Program-made: the position numbers and the translations under genes
From: JANPCX01 sp046049865
GTDB lineage: Bacteria > Pseudomonadota > Gammaproteobacteria > Burkholderiales > Burkholderiaceae_C
Assembly: GCA_046049865.1 (NCBI GenBank)
Contig: JBJOQO010000096.1
Location: forward strand, 1 to 10,488
DNA length: 10,488 nt
Reading direction: 5' to 3'
Notes under the pieces: model-generated
What the model saw: the letters and a program-made list of their open reading frames with translations, nothing else
Database searches by the model: none
Told to the model about the DNA's origin: nothing
Shown: piece by piece, positions 1 to 7,209 of the stretch
Layout of the letters: every line of letters starts with the position of its first letter
How positions within the stretch are numbered: position 1 is the first letter of the stretch

Positions 1-1013
1 AAGCCATGTGCGGCTGCACCGACCACAGCCACGAAGAAGTGCGCCAGGCCATACGCACGGTGAACCCCGATGGCAGCAAACTGCTCACCGTCGATGGTGT
101 CTACAAACAGCTCGGCTGGCGCACGCCCAATGGTTGCTCCAGTTGCCGCCCGGCGGTGAACTATTACCTCATCAGCACCTGGCCCAAAGAAGCCAAGGAC
201 GATCCGCAAAGCCGCTTCATCAACGAACGCAGCCACGCCAACATTCAAAAAGACGGCACTTACAGCGTCATTCCGCGTATGTGGGGTGGGGAGACAACCG
301 CCGACGAACTGCGCCGCATTGCCGACGCGGCGGACAAGTACAAGGTGCCCACCATCAAGGTCACCGGCGGCCAGCGCATCGACCTGCTGGGTGTGAAAAA
401 AGAAGACCTCACCAGCATCTGGAAAGACATCGGCATGCCCAGCGGCCACGCGTATGCCAAAGCCCTGCGCACCGTCAAAACCTGCGTGGGCTCAGAGTGG
501 TGCCGCTTTGGTACCCAGGACAGCACCCAAATGGGCAAAGACCTGGAACGCGCCATGTGGCGCATGTACGCGCCCCACAAAGTGAAGTTCGCCGTGAGCG
601 GCTGCCCGCGCAACTGCGCCGAGGCCGGCATCAAAGACGTGGGCATCATCGGCGTGGACTCGGGGTGGGAGATGTACGTGGCCGGCAATGGCGGCATCAA
701 AACCGAGGTGGCGCACTTCTTCACCAAACTCAAAACGCCCGAGGAAGTGCTGGAGTACACCGGCGCGTTTTGCCAGCTCTACCGCGAAGAAGGCTGGTAC
801 CTGGAGCGCACCGTGCACTATGTGAGCCGCGTGGGCCTGGACTATGTGAAGAAAAAAATTCTTGACGATGCGCCCGGCCGCAAAGCGTTGTGGGAGCGAT
901 TGCAGTTTTCGCTGGATGGCGAGCCCGACCCCTGGTTTGAGTTTGACAAGGCGGCGGTGGATACGAGGCAGTTTGCGCCCGTCCAGGCCGTTCATTTGAC
1001 AGAGAAAGTCTAA
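1..1013 (+). CDS. nirB: Nitrite reductase (NADH) large subunit, C-terminal part
   Basis: This is the 3' part of the assimilatory nitrite reductase large subunit, which reduces nitrite to ammonium in the cytoplasm with electrons from NAD(P)H. The reading frame is open at the left edge (codons start at base 3), so the FAD/NAD-binding half lies outside the window; about 336 residues are visible. The first visible residues (Cys-Gly-Cys) and Gly-Cys-Ser-Ser-Cys-Arg-Pro at about 135-155 are the end of a BFD-like iron-sulfur region. The sirohaem/4Fe-4S ligand set is complete: Cys-X5-Cys (codons at 483 and 501) and Cys-X3-Cys (codons at 603 and 615, in the SGCPRNC motif). Five bases separate it from nirD, so the two are co-transcribed. 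The family assignment is secure; only the N-terminus is missing. Confidence 0.95.
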   Translation, partial: AMCGCTDHSHEEVRQAIRTVNPDGSKLLTVDGVYKQLGWRTPNGCSSCRPAVNYYLISTWPKEAKDDPQSRFINERSHANIQKDGTYSVIPRMWGGETTADELRRIADAADKYKVPTIKVTGGQRIDLLGVKKEDLTSIWKDIGMPSGHAYAKALRTVKTCVGSEWCRFGTQDSTQMGKDLERAMWRMYAPHKVKFAVSGCPRNCAEAGIKDVGIIGVDSGWEMYVAGNGGIKTEVAHFFTKLKTPEEVLEYTGAFCQLYREEGWYLERTVHYVSRVGLDYVKKKILDDAPGRKALWERLQFSLDGEPDPWFEFDKAAVDTRQFAPVQAVHLTEKV

Positions 1014-1018
1014 GCACC

Positions 1019-1393
1019 ATGAGCCAATGGATTCCCATCTGCCGCGTTGAAGACATTCCCGTGTTGGGCTCGCGCCGTGTCGCCCGCGACCAAGCCTGCG
1101 ACGTGGCCATCTTTCGTAATGCCGAAGACAAAGTCTTCGCCCTGCTCGACCGCTGCCCACACAAAGGCGGGCCGTTGAGCCAAGGCATTGTGTTTGGCGA
1201 GAGCGTGGCCTGCCCCCTGCACAACTGGACCATCGGCCTCTCCGACGGTTGTGCCAAAGCGCCGGACGAAGGCTGCACGCAGCGGTTTGCGGTGAAGGTG
1301 GAAGCGGGACAGGTGTCGCTGGACCAGGAAGAGCTGCGCACCTTGGCGCTGGGGGCCTTTGTGCCCGCAGCGTCCAAAAGCACCGCTGAGTAA
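1019..1393 (+). CDS. nirD: Nitrite reductase (NADH) small subunit, Rieske-type
   Basis: This is the small subunit of NADH-dependent nitrite reductase, 124 residues, the usual size. It has a Rieske-like fold with a full ligand set: Cys46-X-His48 in the RCPHKGGPLS motif and Cys65-X2-His68 in the ACPLHNW motif. Many NirD proteins have lost these ligands, so this copy may still bind a 2Fe-2S cluster (inference). It starts five bases after the nirB stop with only a weak ribosome-binding site, which suggests translational coupling. It forms the NirBD enzyme with the upstream gene and is followed 20 bases later by the nitrate reductase gene. Confidence 0.95.
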   Translation: MSQWIPICRVEDIPVLGSRRVARDQACDVAIFRNAEDKVFALLDRCPHKGGPLSQGIVFGESVACPLHNWTIGLSDGCAKAPDEGCTQRFAVKVEAGQVSLDQEELRTLALGAFVPAASKSTAE

Positions 1394-1413
1394 GGCCGCA
1401 GCAACCGGTTGAC

Positions 1414-4224
1414 ATGGCCATGGCAGCGCAAGAAACCCAATCCACCTGCCCCTACTGCGGCGTGGGCTGTGGCGTCATCATTGAAAGCGATGGCAAGCAA
1501 ATCACCGGTGTGCGTGGCGACCCCGATCACCCGGCCAACTTCGGCCGCTTGTGCAGCAAGGGCAGCACCCTGGCACTCACCGCCACCGCGCCCATCACCC
1601 AACACAGCCGACTCTTGCAGCCCCTGCGCCGCATCCAACACGGCACACCGGCCTATGCCGTGAGTTGGGATGACGCGCTGCATGAGGCCACTGAACGCTT
1701 CGGCAGCATCATCGAACAACACGGCCCCGATGCGGTGGGCTTTTATCTGTCGGGCCAGTTGCTCACCGAAGACTATTACGTCTTCAACAAACTCGGCAAA
1801 GGTTTGATCGGCACCAACAACGTCGACACCAACTCGCGCCTGTGCATGAGCAGTGCCGCAGCAGGCTACAAAGCCACCTTGGGTGCGGACTCTCCGCCTT
1901 GCAACTACGACGACCTGGCGCACGCCCACACGCTTTTCATCTCGGGCTCCAACACCGCTTGGGCGCATCCCATCCTGATGCGCCGCATTGAAGATGCGCG
2001 CCGTGCCAACCCCCAGCAGCGAATGATCGTGGTGGACCCGCGCAAAACCGAAACCGCCGACATGGCCGAGCTGCATTTGCAGATCCTGCCTGGCAGCGAC
2101 ATCGCGCTGTACCACGGCATGCTGCACTTGATGTTGTGGGAAGGCTGGATCGATGCCGCCTTTATTTCCGCCCACACCCAAGGCTTCGAGGCGCTGAAAA
2201 CCCGGGTGCGCGAATACACACCCGCCCACACCGCCCGCCTCACCGGTTTGAAAGAAGCAGACATTGTTCAAGCCGCCACCTGGTTTGCGGGCCTGGACCA
2301 AAGCACTGCCGCCAACACCGCGAGAAAACCCACCCTCAGCCTCTACTGCCAAGGCCTGAACCAAAGCAGCAGCGGCAGCGCGAAAAATGCGGCCCTCATC
2401 AACCTGCATTTGGCCTGCCGCCAAATTGGTCTGCCCGGCGCGGGCCCCTTCTCACTCACCGGCCAGCCCAATGCCATGGGCGGGCGTGAAGTCGGCGGCA
2501 TGGCGAATTTGCTCTCAGCCCACCGTGACCTGGCCAACGCCGAGCACCGCGCCGAAGTGGCCGCGCTCTGGGGCGTGCCAGACGTGCCCGCCAAGCCGGG
2601 CAAAACGGCGGTGGAAATGTTTGAAGCAGCCGCCGAAGGCGAGATCAAAGCGCTGTGGATAGCCTGCACCAACCCGGCGCAGTCATTGCCCGACCAAACC
2701 CTGGTGCGCAAAGCCTTGCAGCGCTGCGAGTTCGTGGTGCTGCAAGAAGCCTTCACCACCGCCACCTCGCCCTATGCCCACCTGCAACTGCCCGCCACCA
2801 GTTGGGGAGAAAAACAAGGCACCGTGACCAACAGCGAACGCCGCATCAGCCGCGTGCGCCCCGCCATCATGCCGCCCGGCGAAACGCGGGACGACTGGAC
2901 CATCGCGCGCGACTTTGCACAGCTTCTTCAAGCACGTTTGAAACCACAGTGGCCACCGCTGTTCAACTACCCCACCGCCGAGAGTGTGTGGAACGAACAC
3001 CGCGACACCACGCGCGGCCGCGACCTCGACATCACCGGCCTGTCCTACGCCCTGCTGGAAGAAAAAGGCCCGCAGCAATGGCCCTTGCCCGAGGGTGCCA
3101 CCACAGGAAAAGCCCGGCTCTATGAAGACGGCATCTTCCCCACGCTGGATGGCCGCGCCAAATTCATGGACGCCCCCTTCACGCCACTGGCCGAACCCCG
3201 CGACGCACGTTTCCCCTTCAGCCTCATCACCGGCCGCTTGCGCGACCAGTGGCATGGCGGCAGCCGCACCGGCACCGTGGGCCGCTTGTTTGGCCATGTG
3301 CCCGAGCCCGTGGTCGAGATGCACCCGCAAGACCTGCTTCGTTTGCGCTTGATTGAAGGCGACCTGGTTCACCTCACATCCCGCCGTGGTTCCATCATCT
3401 TGCCGGTGCAGGAAAGTAGAAGTGTCGCCACCACACAAGCCTTTGTATCCATGCATTGGGGCGAAGAGTTTCTGTCCGGCAAAACCGGCCACCAAGACGC
3501 GTCCACCGGCGTCAACGCCCTCACCACCCGCGCTTACTGCCCCAGCTCCAAACAGCCCGAGCTGAAACACAGCGCCATCAAAGTGCTCAAGGCGGAATTG
3601 CCATGGCGGCTCACCGCCATGGCCTGGTTCAGCGACGACGAGCTGCCCGTGAAGCGCCGCCAACTGCAAACCCTGCTCGCCCGTTTTGACTACGCCGCCT
3701 TGGTGCCCTTTGGCCACCAGCGCAACGGGCTGCTGCTGCGCGCCGCCACCGCCGAGGTGCCCGCCCCCGATCTGGTGTTGGAGATTGAAGCCCTCTTCGC
3801 CCTGGATGCCAGCCAAGCCAGCGTGCTGCGCTACGAAGACAAAAAACGCGGCCAACGGCGCGCCCTGCGGTTGGTGACGGTGGAGGGCGAACGCCGTTTA
3901 GACGCCTTCTTGCTCGCAGGCGACGAAAGCGCCCAAGGCTGGATGCGCAGCATGCTGCAGTCGGAACAAGCCGCACCGTCCCAAGCCCACCGCTTGCTGG
4001 CGGCGGGTAACAAGGCACCCTCTGACGCCGCTCCGGCCAGCCCCCAGGTGTGCAACTGCTTCAACGTCAACGCCGACCAAATCAACACCCTACTTTCGCG
4101 CTGCACCGGCTCGGCCGACGAACGACTGATGCAGTTGCAGGGGGAACTCAAATGCGGCACGCAGTGCGGCTCGTGTTTGCCGAGTTTGCGGGAACGGGTG
4201 CGGTTGAGTTTGGCAGCGGCTTGA
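1414..4224 (+). CDS. nasA: Assimilatory nitrate reductase catalytic subunit
   Basis: This molybdenum bis-MGD enzyme of the cytoplasmic assimilatory nitrate reductase family (936 residues) supplies nitrite to NirBD. The N-terminal 4Fe-4S site is Cys12-X2-Cys15-X3-Cys19 and Cys47, followed by Lys49. The probable molybdenum ligand is Cys144 in the NSRLCMSSA motif, and the molybdopterin-binding domains follow. After about residue 700 comes a linker domain and then a C-terminal BFD-like 2Fe-2S domain with Cys880-X-Cys882 and Cys914/918/921. This is the layout of Klebsiella-type NasA, which takes electrons from a separate reductase; periplasmic NapA lacks the BFD part. No twin-arginine signal is present, which fits a cytoplasmic enzyme. 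The start is uncertain: ATG at 1414 or 1420, neither with a clear ribosome-binding site. It lies between nirD (20-bp gap) and cobA (43-bp gap). Confidence 0.93.
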   Translation: MAMAAQETQSTCPYCGVGCGVIIESDGKQITGVRGDPDHPANFGRLCSKGSTLALTATAPITQHSRLLQPLRRIQHGTPAYAVSWDDALHEATERFGSIIEQHGPDAVGFYLSGQLLTEDYYVFNKLGKGLIGTNNVDTNSRLCMSSAAAGYKATLGADSPPCNYDDLAHAHTLFISGSNTAWAHPILMRRIEDARRANPQQRMIVVDPRKTETADMAELHLQILPGSDIALYHGMLHLMLWEGWIDAAFISAHTQGFEALKTRVREYTPAHTARLTGLKEADIVQAATWFAGLDQSTAANTARKPTLSLYCQGLNQSSSGSAKNAALINLHLACRQIGLPGAGPFSLTGQPNAMGGREVGGMANLLSAHRDLANAEHRAEVAALWGVPDVPAKPGKTAVEMFEAAAEGEIKALWIACTNPAQSLPDQTLVRKALQRCEFVVLQEAFTTATSPYAHLQLPATSWGEKQGTVTNSERRISRVRPAIMPPGETRDDWTIARDFAQLLQARLKPQWPPLFNYPTAESVWNEHRDTTRGRDLDITGLSYALLEEKGPQQWPLPEGATTGKARLYEDGIFPTLDGRAKFMDAPFTPLAEPRDARFPFSLITGRLRDQWHGGSRTGTVGRLFGHVPEPVVEMHPQDLLRLRLIEGDLVHLTSRRGSIILPVQESRSVATTQAFVSMHWGEEFLSGKTGHQDASTGVNALTTRAYCPSSKQPELKHSAIKVLKAELPWRLTAMAWFSDDELPVKRRQLQTLLARFDYAALVPFGHQRNGLLLRAATAEVPAPDLVLEIEALFALDASQASVLRYEDKKRGQRRALRLVTVEGERRLDAFLLAGDESAQGWMRSMLQSEQAAPSQAHRLLAAGNKAPSDAAPASPQVCNCFNVNADQINTLLSRCTGSADERLMQLQGELKCGTQCGSCLPSLRERVRLSLAAA

Positions 4225-4267
4225 AACAGGCAGTTTGACGCGGTTTGAATTTGCACGGGAATACACC

Positions 4268-5101
4268 ATGAACCTCACCCAAACTTCAACCCCCACCGTC
4301 CACCTCGTTGGCGCAGGCCCCGGTGACCCCGAACTGCTCACCCTCAAAGCCGCCCGCACCCTCCGCGAGGCTGATGTCATCTTGTGCGATGACTTGGTCG
4401 ACCCGCGTGTGCTCGAACACGCGTCCCCCAGTGCCCGCGTGCTCTACGTGGGAAAACGCGGCGGCTGCCCCTCGACCGACCAACGTTTCATCCACCGCGT
4501 GATGATCCGCGAAGCCAAAAACGGCATGAAGGTGGTGCGCCTCAAAGGCGGCGACCCCTTCGTCTTTGGCCGTGGCGGAGAAGAAGCCGATGCCTTGCGC
4601 CAAGCCGGTTTGCAAGTGGAAGTGGTGAGCGGCCTCACCGCCGGCTTGGCTGGCCCCGCATCCATCGGCCTGCCTACCACCGACCGCCGCCGCACCCCCG
4701 GCGTGGCCTTGATAACGGGTCACTCCAAAAAAAGCGGCCATGCGAAAGACGCAAGTGATGGGAAAAACACAGGCCCCAACTGGACCGCCCTCGCCCAAAG
4801 CGGCCTCACCCTCGTCATCTACATGGGCGTGGCCCGCGCTGAACACATCGTGCAAGCCTTGATAGAAGGCGGCCTGTCACCCCACACCCCCGCCGCCATC
4901 ATCAGCGCCGCCCACACACCACAGCAGCGCCAGGCGGTGTGTGTGTTGGAGCGCTTGGTGAGCACCATCGCTGAAGAAGGTTTGGTCAGCCCGGCATTGC
5001 TGGTGATCGGGGATGTGGTGCGAGTGGCGCCGATGTGGGAGGAGAGGGCAACTCAGGTTGGCCTGAAGTTTCTGGAAACGCCCCATACAGCGGCAAGATA
5101 G
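4268..5101 (+). CDS. cobA: Uroporphyrinogen-III C-methyltransferase (SUMT)
   Basis: This SAM-dependent enzyme methylates uroporphyrinogen III at C-2 and C-7 to give precorrin-2, the precursor of sirohaem. The 277-residue length is typical of a stand-alone SUMT, without the CysG oxidase/chelatase domain. The glycine-rich N-terminal motif VGAGPGDPELLTLKA, the VVRLKGGDPFVFGRGGEE motif and the SGLTAGLAGPASIGLP motif are all intact. The ATG at 4268 is chosen because a GGGA stretch lies 7 bases upstream; an in-frame TTG at 4235 would add 11 unconserved residues. Placement directly after nasA fits a dedicated supply of sirohaem for NirB. It is the last gene of the operon seen here. No convincing terminator follows it: two short inverted repeats at about 5100-5135 lack a T-tract. 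Confidence 0.94.
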   Translation: MNLTQTSTPTVHLVGAGPGDPELLTLKAARTLREADVILCDDLVDPRVLEHASPSARVLYVGKRGGCPSTDQRFIHRVMIREAKNGMKVVRLKGGDPFVFGRGGEEADALRQAGLQVEVVSGLTAGLAGPASIGLPTTDRRRTPGVALITGHSKKSGHAKDASDGKNTGPNWTALAQSGLTLVIYMGVARAEHIVQALIEGGLSPHTPAAIISAAHTPQQRQAVCVLERLVSTIAEEGLVSPALLVIGDVVRVAPMWEERATQVGLKFLETPHTAAR

Positions 5102-5224
5102 GCTGCTGGGTCTGTAGCCGGAATGTCGGCCAAGCCAAAACTTTGCCCGCCGCTCTGCGTATCTCGTCGGCTAAACTGGTTTTCATGAGACACGCGACGG
5201 TCTGAATTGTGTGGCGCATGAGAC

Positions 5225-5230
5225 AGAGGA
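5225..5230 (+). promoter_or_regulatory. Ribosome-binding site of the brnT toxin gene
   Basis: AGAGGA lies 7 bases before the tandem ATG-ATG at 5238. This decides the start over an in-frame GTG at 5211, which would add nine residues not expected in the family. Confidence 0.65.
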
Positions 5231-5237
5231 ATACGCA

Positions 5238-5513
5238 ATGATGGAGTTTCAGTGGGATGCACCAAAGGCCGACGCCAACATTAAAAAGCATGGCGTTTCC
5301 TTCGACGAAGCAGCGTCGGTGTTCCTTGATCAACTCGCAGTGTCAGGTCAAGATCCCGATCACTCCGTTGGTGAGTCTCGCTACATTACATTTGGAATGT
5401 CGAGCCTTGGGCGATTGTTAGCGGTTTCACACACCCACCGGCTTGGCAATATTCGCATCATCAGTGCACGGCGTGTCACACGCATCGAAAGGAAACTTTA
5501 TGAAGAAGGTTGA
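5238..5513 (+). CDS. brnT: BrnT-family toxin of a type II toxin-antitoxin pair
   Basis: This small basic protein of 91 residues matches the BrnT family, ribonuclease toxins with a RelE-like fold that stop translation. The family hallmarks visible are the N-terminal FQWDAPKADANIKKHGVSF segment (the WD...K...N..KHGVSF signature), the mid-protein DPDHSVGESRYITFG stretch, and the C-terminal HTHRLGNIRIISARRVTRIERKLYE segment. Its length is normal for the family. The last 14 bases overlap the next gene, a typical toxin-then-antitoxin order for BrnT/BrnA. It lies between the nitrate operon and the integron integrase and is not itself flanked by attC sites, so it is not a cassette. In characterised systems the antitoxin represses the pair; no operator was identified here apart from a 9-bp direct repeat upstream (5184 and 5217). 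Confidence 0.9.
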   Translation: MMEFQWDAPKADANIKKHGVSFDEAASVFLDQLAVSGQDPDHSVGESRYITFGMSSLGRLLAVSHTHRLGNIRIISARRVTRIERKLYEEG

Positions 5514-5751
5514 AGACCAGATGCGCGCCGAGTACAAACGCACTGACTTTGTGAAATTGGAACGCGGCAAATTCTTCAAGGAGGTTGCCAAAGGCACTTC
5601 GGTTGCGCTCATTGACCCGAAACTGGCCAAAGCATTCCCGACCTCTGACGCAGTCAACCAAGCGCTTCGCGGCTTGCTCGCTCTTGCAGATGAAACCGCC
5701 CGCATCACAGGGCGCTCAAAACTAACGGCCCGCAAGCGCGCCTCGACATAG
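5500..5751 (+). CDS. Antitoxin partner of BrnT (ribbon-helix-helix-like)
   Basis: This 83-residue protein starts inside the 3' end of brnT (14-base overlap), so the two are translationally coupled. ATG at 5500 follows an AAAGGAAAC stretch; an in-frame ATG at 5443 lies deep within brnT and is less likely. The N-terminus (MRAEYKRTDFVKLERGKFF) resembles short antitoxins with an EYDFSKGERGKF-type start. The middle (VALIDPKLAKAFPTSDAVNQALRGLL) looks like a beta strand followed by helices, as in ribbon-helix-helix DNA-binding antitoxins. It differs from the textbook BrnA sequence, so I call it the functional counterpart and give no symbol. The C-terminus is basic (RSKLTARKRAST). The expected role is to bind and neutralise the toxin and to autoregulate the operon. 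Confidence 0.78.
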   Translation: MKKVEDQMRAEYKRTDFVKLERGKFFKEVAKGTSVALIDPKLAKAFPTSDAVNQALRGLLALADETARITGRSKLTARKRAST

Positions 5752-5853
5752 GTGGTTGGGTGTCGCGGCACGCAGCACTGTGGGGCAGATGTTGGTTTGC
5801 TACCCCGCATATTTCACCAGGGACGCGTCCATGCGGTGATGCATGGGCGAGCT

Positions 5854-5886
5854 GGTGTTGCCTTCACCGCAACCGCACCATTTTTT
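5854..5886 (+). terminator. Possible rho-independent terminator after the toxin-antitoxin pair
   Basis: An imperfect stem pairs GGTG-TTGC (5854-5861) with GCAA (5869-5872) and CACC (5876-5879), with a three-base bulge. It is followed by six T residues at 5881-5886 on the + strand. This would end the brnT transcript before it runs antisense through the integrase gene, whose stop codon begins at the last T. The bulge lowers confidence. Confidence 0.4.
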
Positions 5887-6974
5887 CAACCCACCGCAGC
5901 ACACACCGAAAACCCAGGCAATACATCCGCCGGACTACGCACCCCGCCGCCACCCACCTTCAGCACATGGGTGTAAATCATGGTGGTGGACACATCAGCG
6001 TGACCTAGCAACTCCTGCACCGTGCGAATGTCATAACCCGCTTGCAGCAAGTGCGTGGCAAATGCATGTCGCAAAGTGTGCGGCGTGGCGGGCTTTTGAA
6101 TGCCTGCCTGCTGTACGCCGCGTTTGAACGCGCGCTGAAACGTTTGGTCATACAAGTGGTGGCGGCGCACCACGCCAGAACGCGGGTCAGTCGAATGCGT
6201 GGCCTGCGGAAACACCCAAAACCAAGTCCATGCAGAACCCGCCCGTGGGTATTTGCGCTCCAGCGCATCCGGCATCGCAACACCACCGCAACCCTGGGCT
6301 TGGTCCCCCGCCCACAACACCCTGGCCCGGCCCAGCTGTTCGCGCAATGCGGGCACCAGCGACTGCGGCAACATCACCACCCTGTCTTTGCTGCCCTTGC
6401 CCTCGCGCACCACGATGGCCAGGTGCTCAAAGTCCACGTCCTTCACACGCAATTGCAGCGCCTCGTGAATTCGCATGCCGGTGCCATAAAGCAATTGCGC
6501 CAGCAAGCGGTGCTCGCCTTGCAACAGCGTCAAGGTGCTGGCCACCTCGTCGCGGCTCAACACCACAGGCAATCGGCGCTGCACTTGGGGCCGCCCAATT
6601 TCTGCCATCCAAGGCAAATCCACACCCATCACCTTGCCGTAAAAAAACAGCAGCGCAGACAAAGCCTGCCGGTGGGTGGACGCCGACACGCTGCGCTCAT
6701 TCACCAGGTGCGTGAGAAAACGCTCCACCTCAGGCCCGCCCAACTCACGCGGGTGGCGCAGCCCATGAAAACGAATGAAGGCGCGTACCCAATACACATA
6801 CGCATCCTCGGTACGGCGGCTGTAGTGCAGGTAGCGGATGCGCTCGCGCAACTGGTCCAGCACCTTCGCCGATTGCAGCGCAGGCCACTTGGCCGCCTTA
6901 CGTGCAGGTGCGTGCCGCGCAGTAGGCACAGAGGAAAACTGTGGCAGCATTCGGTGCAAATGCGACTCAGGCAT
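5886..6974 (-). CDS. intI: Integron integrase (IntI1-like tyrosine recombinase)
   Basis: This site-specific tyrosine recombinase inserts and excises gene cassettes by recombining attC with attI. It has 362 residues. The catalytic set is complete: Arg168 (GTGMR), Lys193 or Lys196 (EGKGSKDR), His299 and Arg302 (TPHTLRH), His325 (LLGH) and Tyr334 (TMIYTH). The integron-specific insert before the last box (ALERKYPRAGSAWTWFWVFP, about 237-256) separates it from XerC/D. Much of the protein aligns closely by eye with IntI1, and all catalytic residues are shifted by exactly 22 positions, so the core is collinear and the N-terminus is about 22 residues longer. The start is supported by a GGAGG five bases upstream of ATG; Met9 is the only other ATG nearby. 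The gene is divergent from the cassettes, the standard integron layout. Confidence 0.97.
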   Translation of the reverse strand: MPESHLHRMLPQFSSVPTARHAPARKAAKWPALQSAKVLDQLRERIRYLHYSRRTEDAYVYWVRAFIRFHGLRHPRELGGPEVERFLTHLVNERSVSASTHRQALSALLFFYGKVMGVDLPWMAEIGRPQVQRRLPVVLSRDEVASTLTLLQGEHRLLAQLLYGTGMRIHEALQLRVKDVDFEHLAIVVREGKGSKDRVVMLPQSLVPALREQLGRARVLWAGDQAQGCGGVAMPDALERKYPRAGSAWTWFWVFPQATHSTDPRSGVVRRHHLYDQTFQRAFKRGVQQAGIQKPATPHTLRHAFATHLLQAGYDIRTVQELLGHADVSTTMIYTHVLKVGGGGVRSPADVLPGFSVCAAVG

Positions 6975-7059
6975 GCAGACCTCCGAGGGAGATACGGCGG
7001 GGGATTACAACCGGCGGCCATGGATGAAAAAGCCTGCCGGTTTTGACGATTTTGTTATA

Positions 7060-7088
7060 ACTGTATGAATAAACAGTCTTTATGTCAA
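7060..7088 (-). promoter_or_regulatory. Integrase promoter PintI
   Basis: Read on the minus strand, a perfect -35 hexamer TTGACA (7088-7083) is followed after exactly 17 bases by TACAGT (7065-7060) as the -10 box, 4 of 6 matches to consensus. It points toward the integrase start about 86 bases downstream. The -10 and spacer overlap a LexA box. Confidence 0.7.
7061..7076. promoter_or_regulatory. LexA (SOS) box over the integrase promoter
   Basis: CTGTATGAATAAACAG fits the CTGT-N8-ACAG LexA consensus with an AT-rich centre. It covers the spacer and -10 of the integrase promoter, so LexA binding should block integrase transcription until DNA damage. SOS control of integron integrases is established for other integrons; here it is inferred from the site alone. 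Confidence 0.75.
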
Positions 7089-7105
7089 AAACCCAAGATT
7101 CATGG

Positions 7106-7154
7106 GGCCTGCAGGCCGATTGCACCACCGGTTTTAGGGAGACAGTCGGTGGTG
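7106..7154. repeat. Two nested-scale palindromes between the integrase promoter and attI
   Basis: A perfect 12-bp palindrome, GGCCTGCAGGCC, lies at 7106-7117. It is followed by an 8-bp inverted repeat, CACCACCG (7123-7130) with CGGTGGTG (7147-7154), whose second arm ends at the first base of the GTTATGC motif of attI. They may be binding sites for the integrase or a regulator, or structure in the cassette transcript leader. The palindromes are seen directly; any function is a guess. Confidence 0.5.
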
Positions 7155-7191
7155 TTATGCAGCAAAACTGTCGCCCGATAACACGTTAGGC
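7127..7191 (+). other. attI recombination site (attI1-like)
   Basis: The site ends in the core GTTAGGC (7185-7191), where cassettes join. Upstream, GTTATGCAGC (7154-7163) and TGTCGCCC (7170-7177) closely resemble the direct-repeat integrase-binding site and the region next to the core in attI1 of class 1 integrons, as recalled from known sequence. The left boundary is set by analogy with the roughly 65-bp attI1 site. The first cassette begins at 7186. Confidence 0.75.
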
Positions 7192-7200
7192 CGCACAACC

Positions 7201-7205
7201 GGAGG
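7201..7205 (+). promoter_or_regulatory. Ribosome-binding site of the cassette 1 gene
   Basis: GGAGG lies 4 bases before ATG at 7210. It is inside the cassette, so it travels with the gene. Confidence 0.65.
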
Positions 7206-7209
7206 CTTT

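Noticed and set aside
492..2424. Long minus-strand open frames across the nitrate genes (for example 730-2424 and 2683-3855)
   Set aside because: They are shadows of nirB, nirD and nasA in GC-rich DNA; their translations show low-complexity Gly/Ala/Arg-rich sequence and no domain, while the + strand proteins are complete and conserved.
5102..5135. Terminator directly after cobA
   Set aside because: The inverted repeats there (GGCTGC/GTAGCC and GCCG/CGGC) are short and no T-tract follows.
6042..7046. Open frame of 334 codons on the + strand opposite the integrase
   Set aside because: It is antisense to a fully conserved integrase gene and its translation is rich in His, Gln and Arg without any recognisable motif.
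7043..7071. Cassette promoter Pc on the + strand (TTGACG at 7043 with a -10 near 7064-7071)
   Set aside because: The -35 is good but no acceptable -10 occurs at 16-18 bases; the true cassette promoter may lie inside the integrase gene, where I found no clear match.
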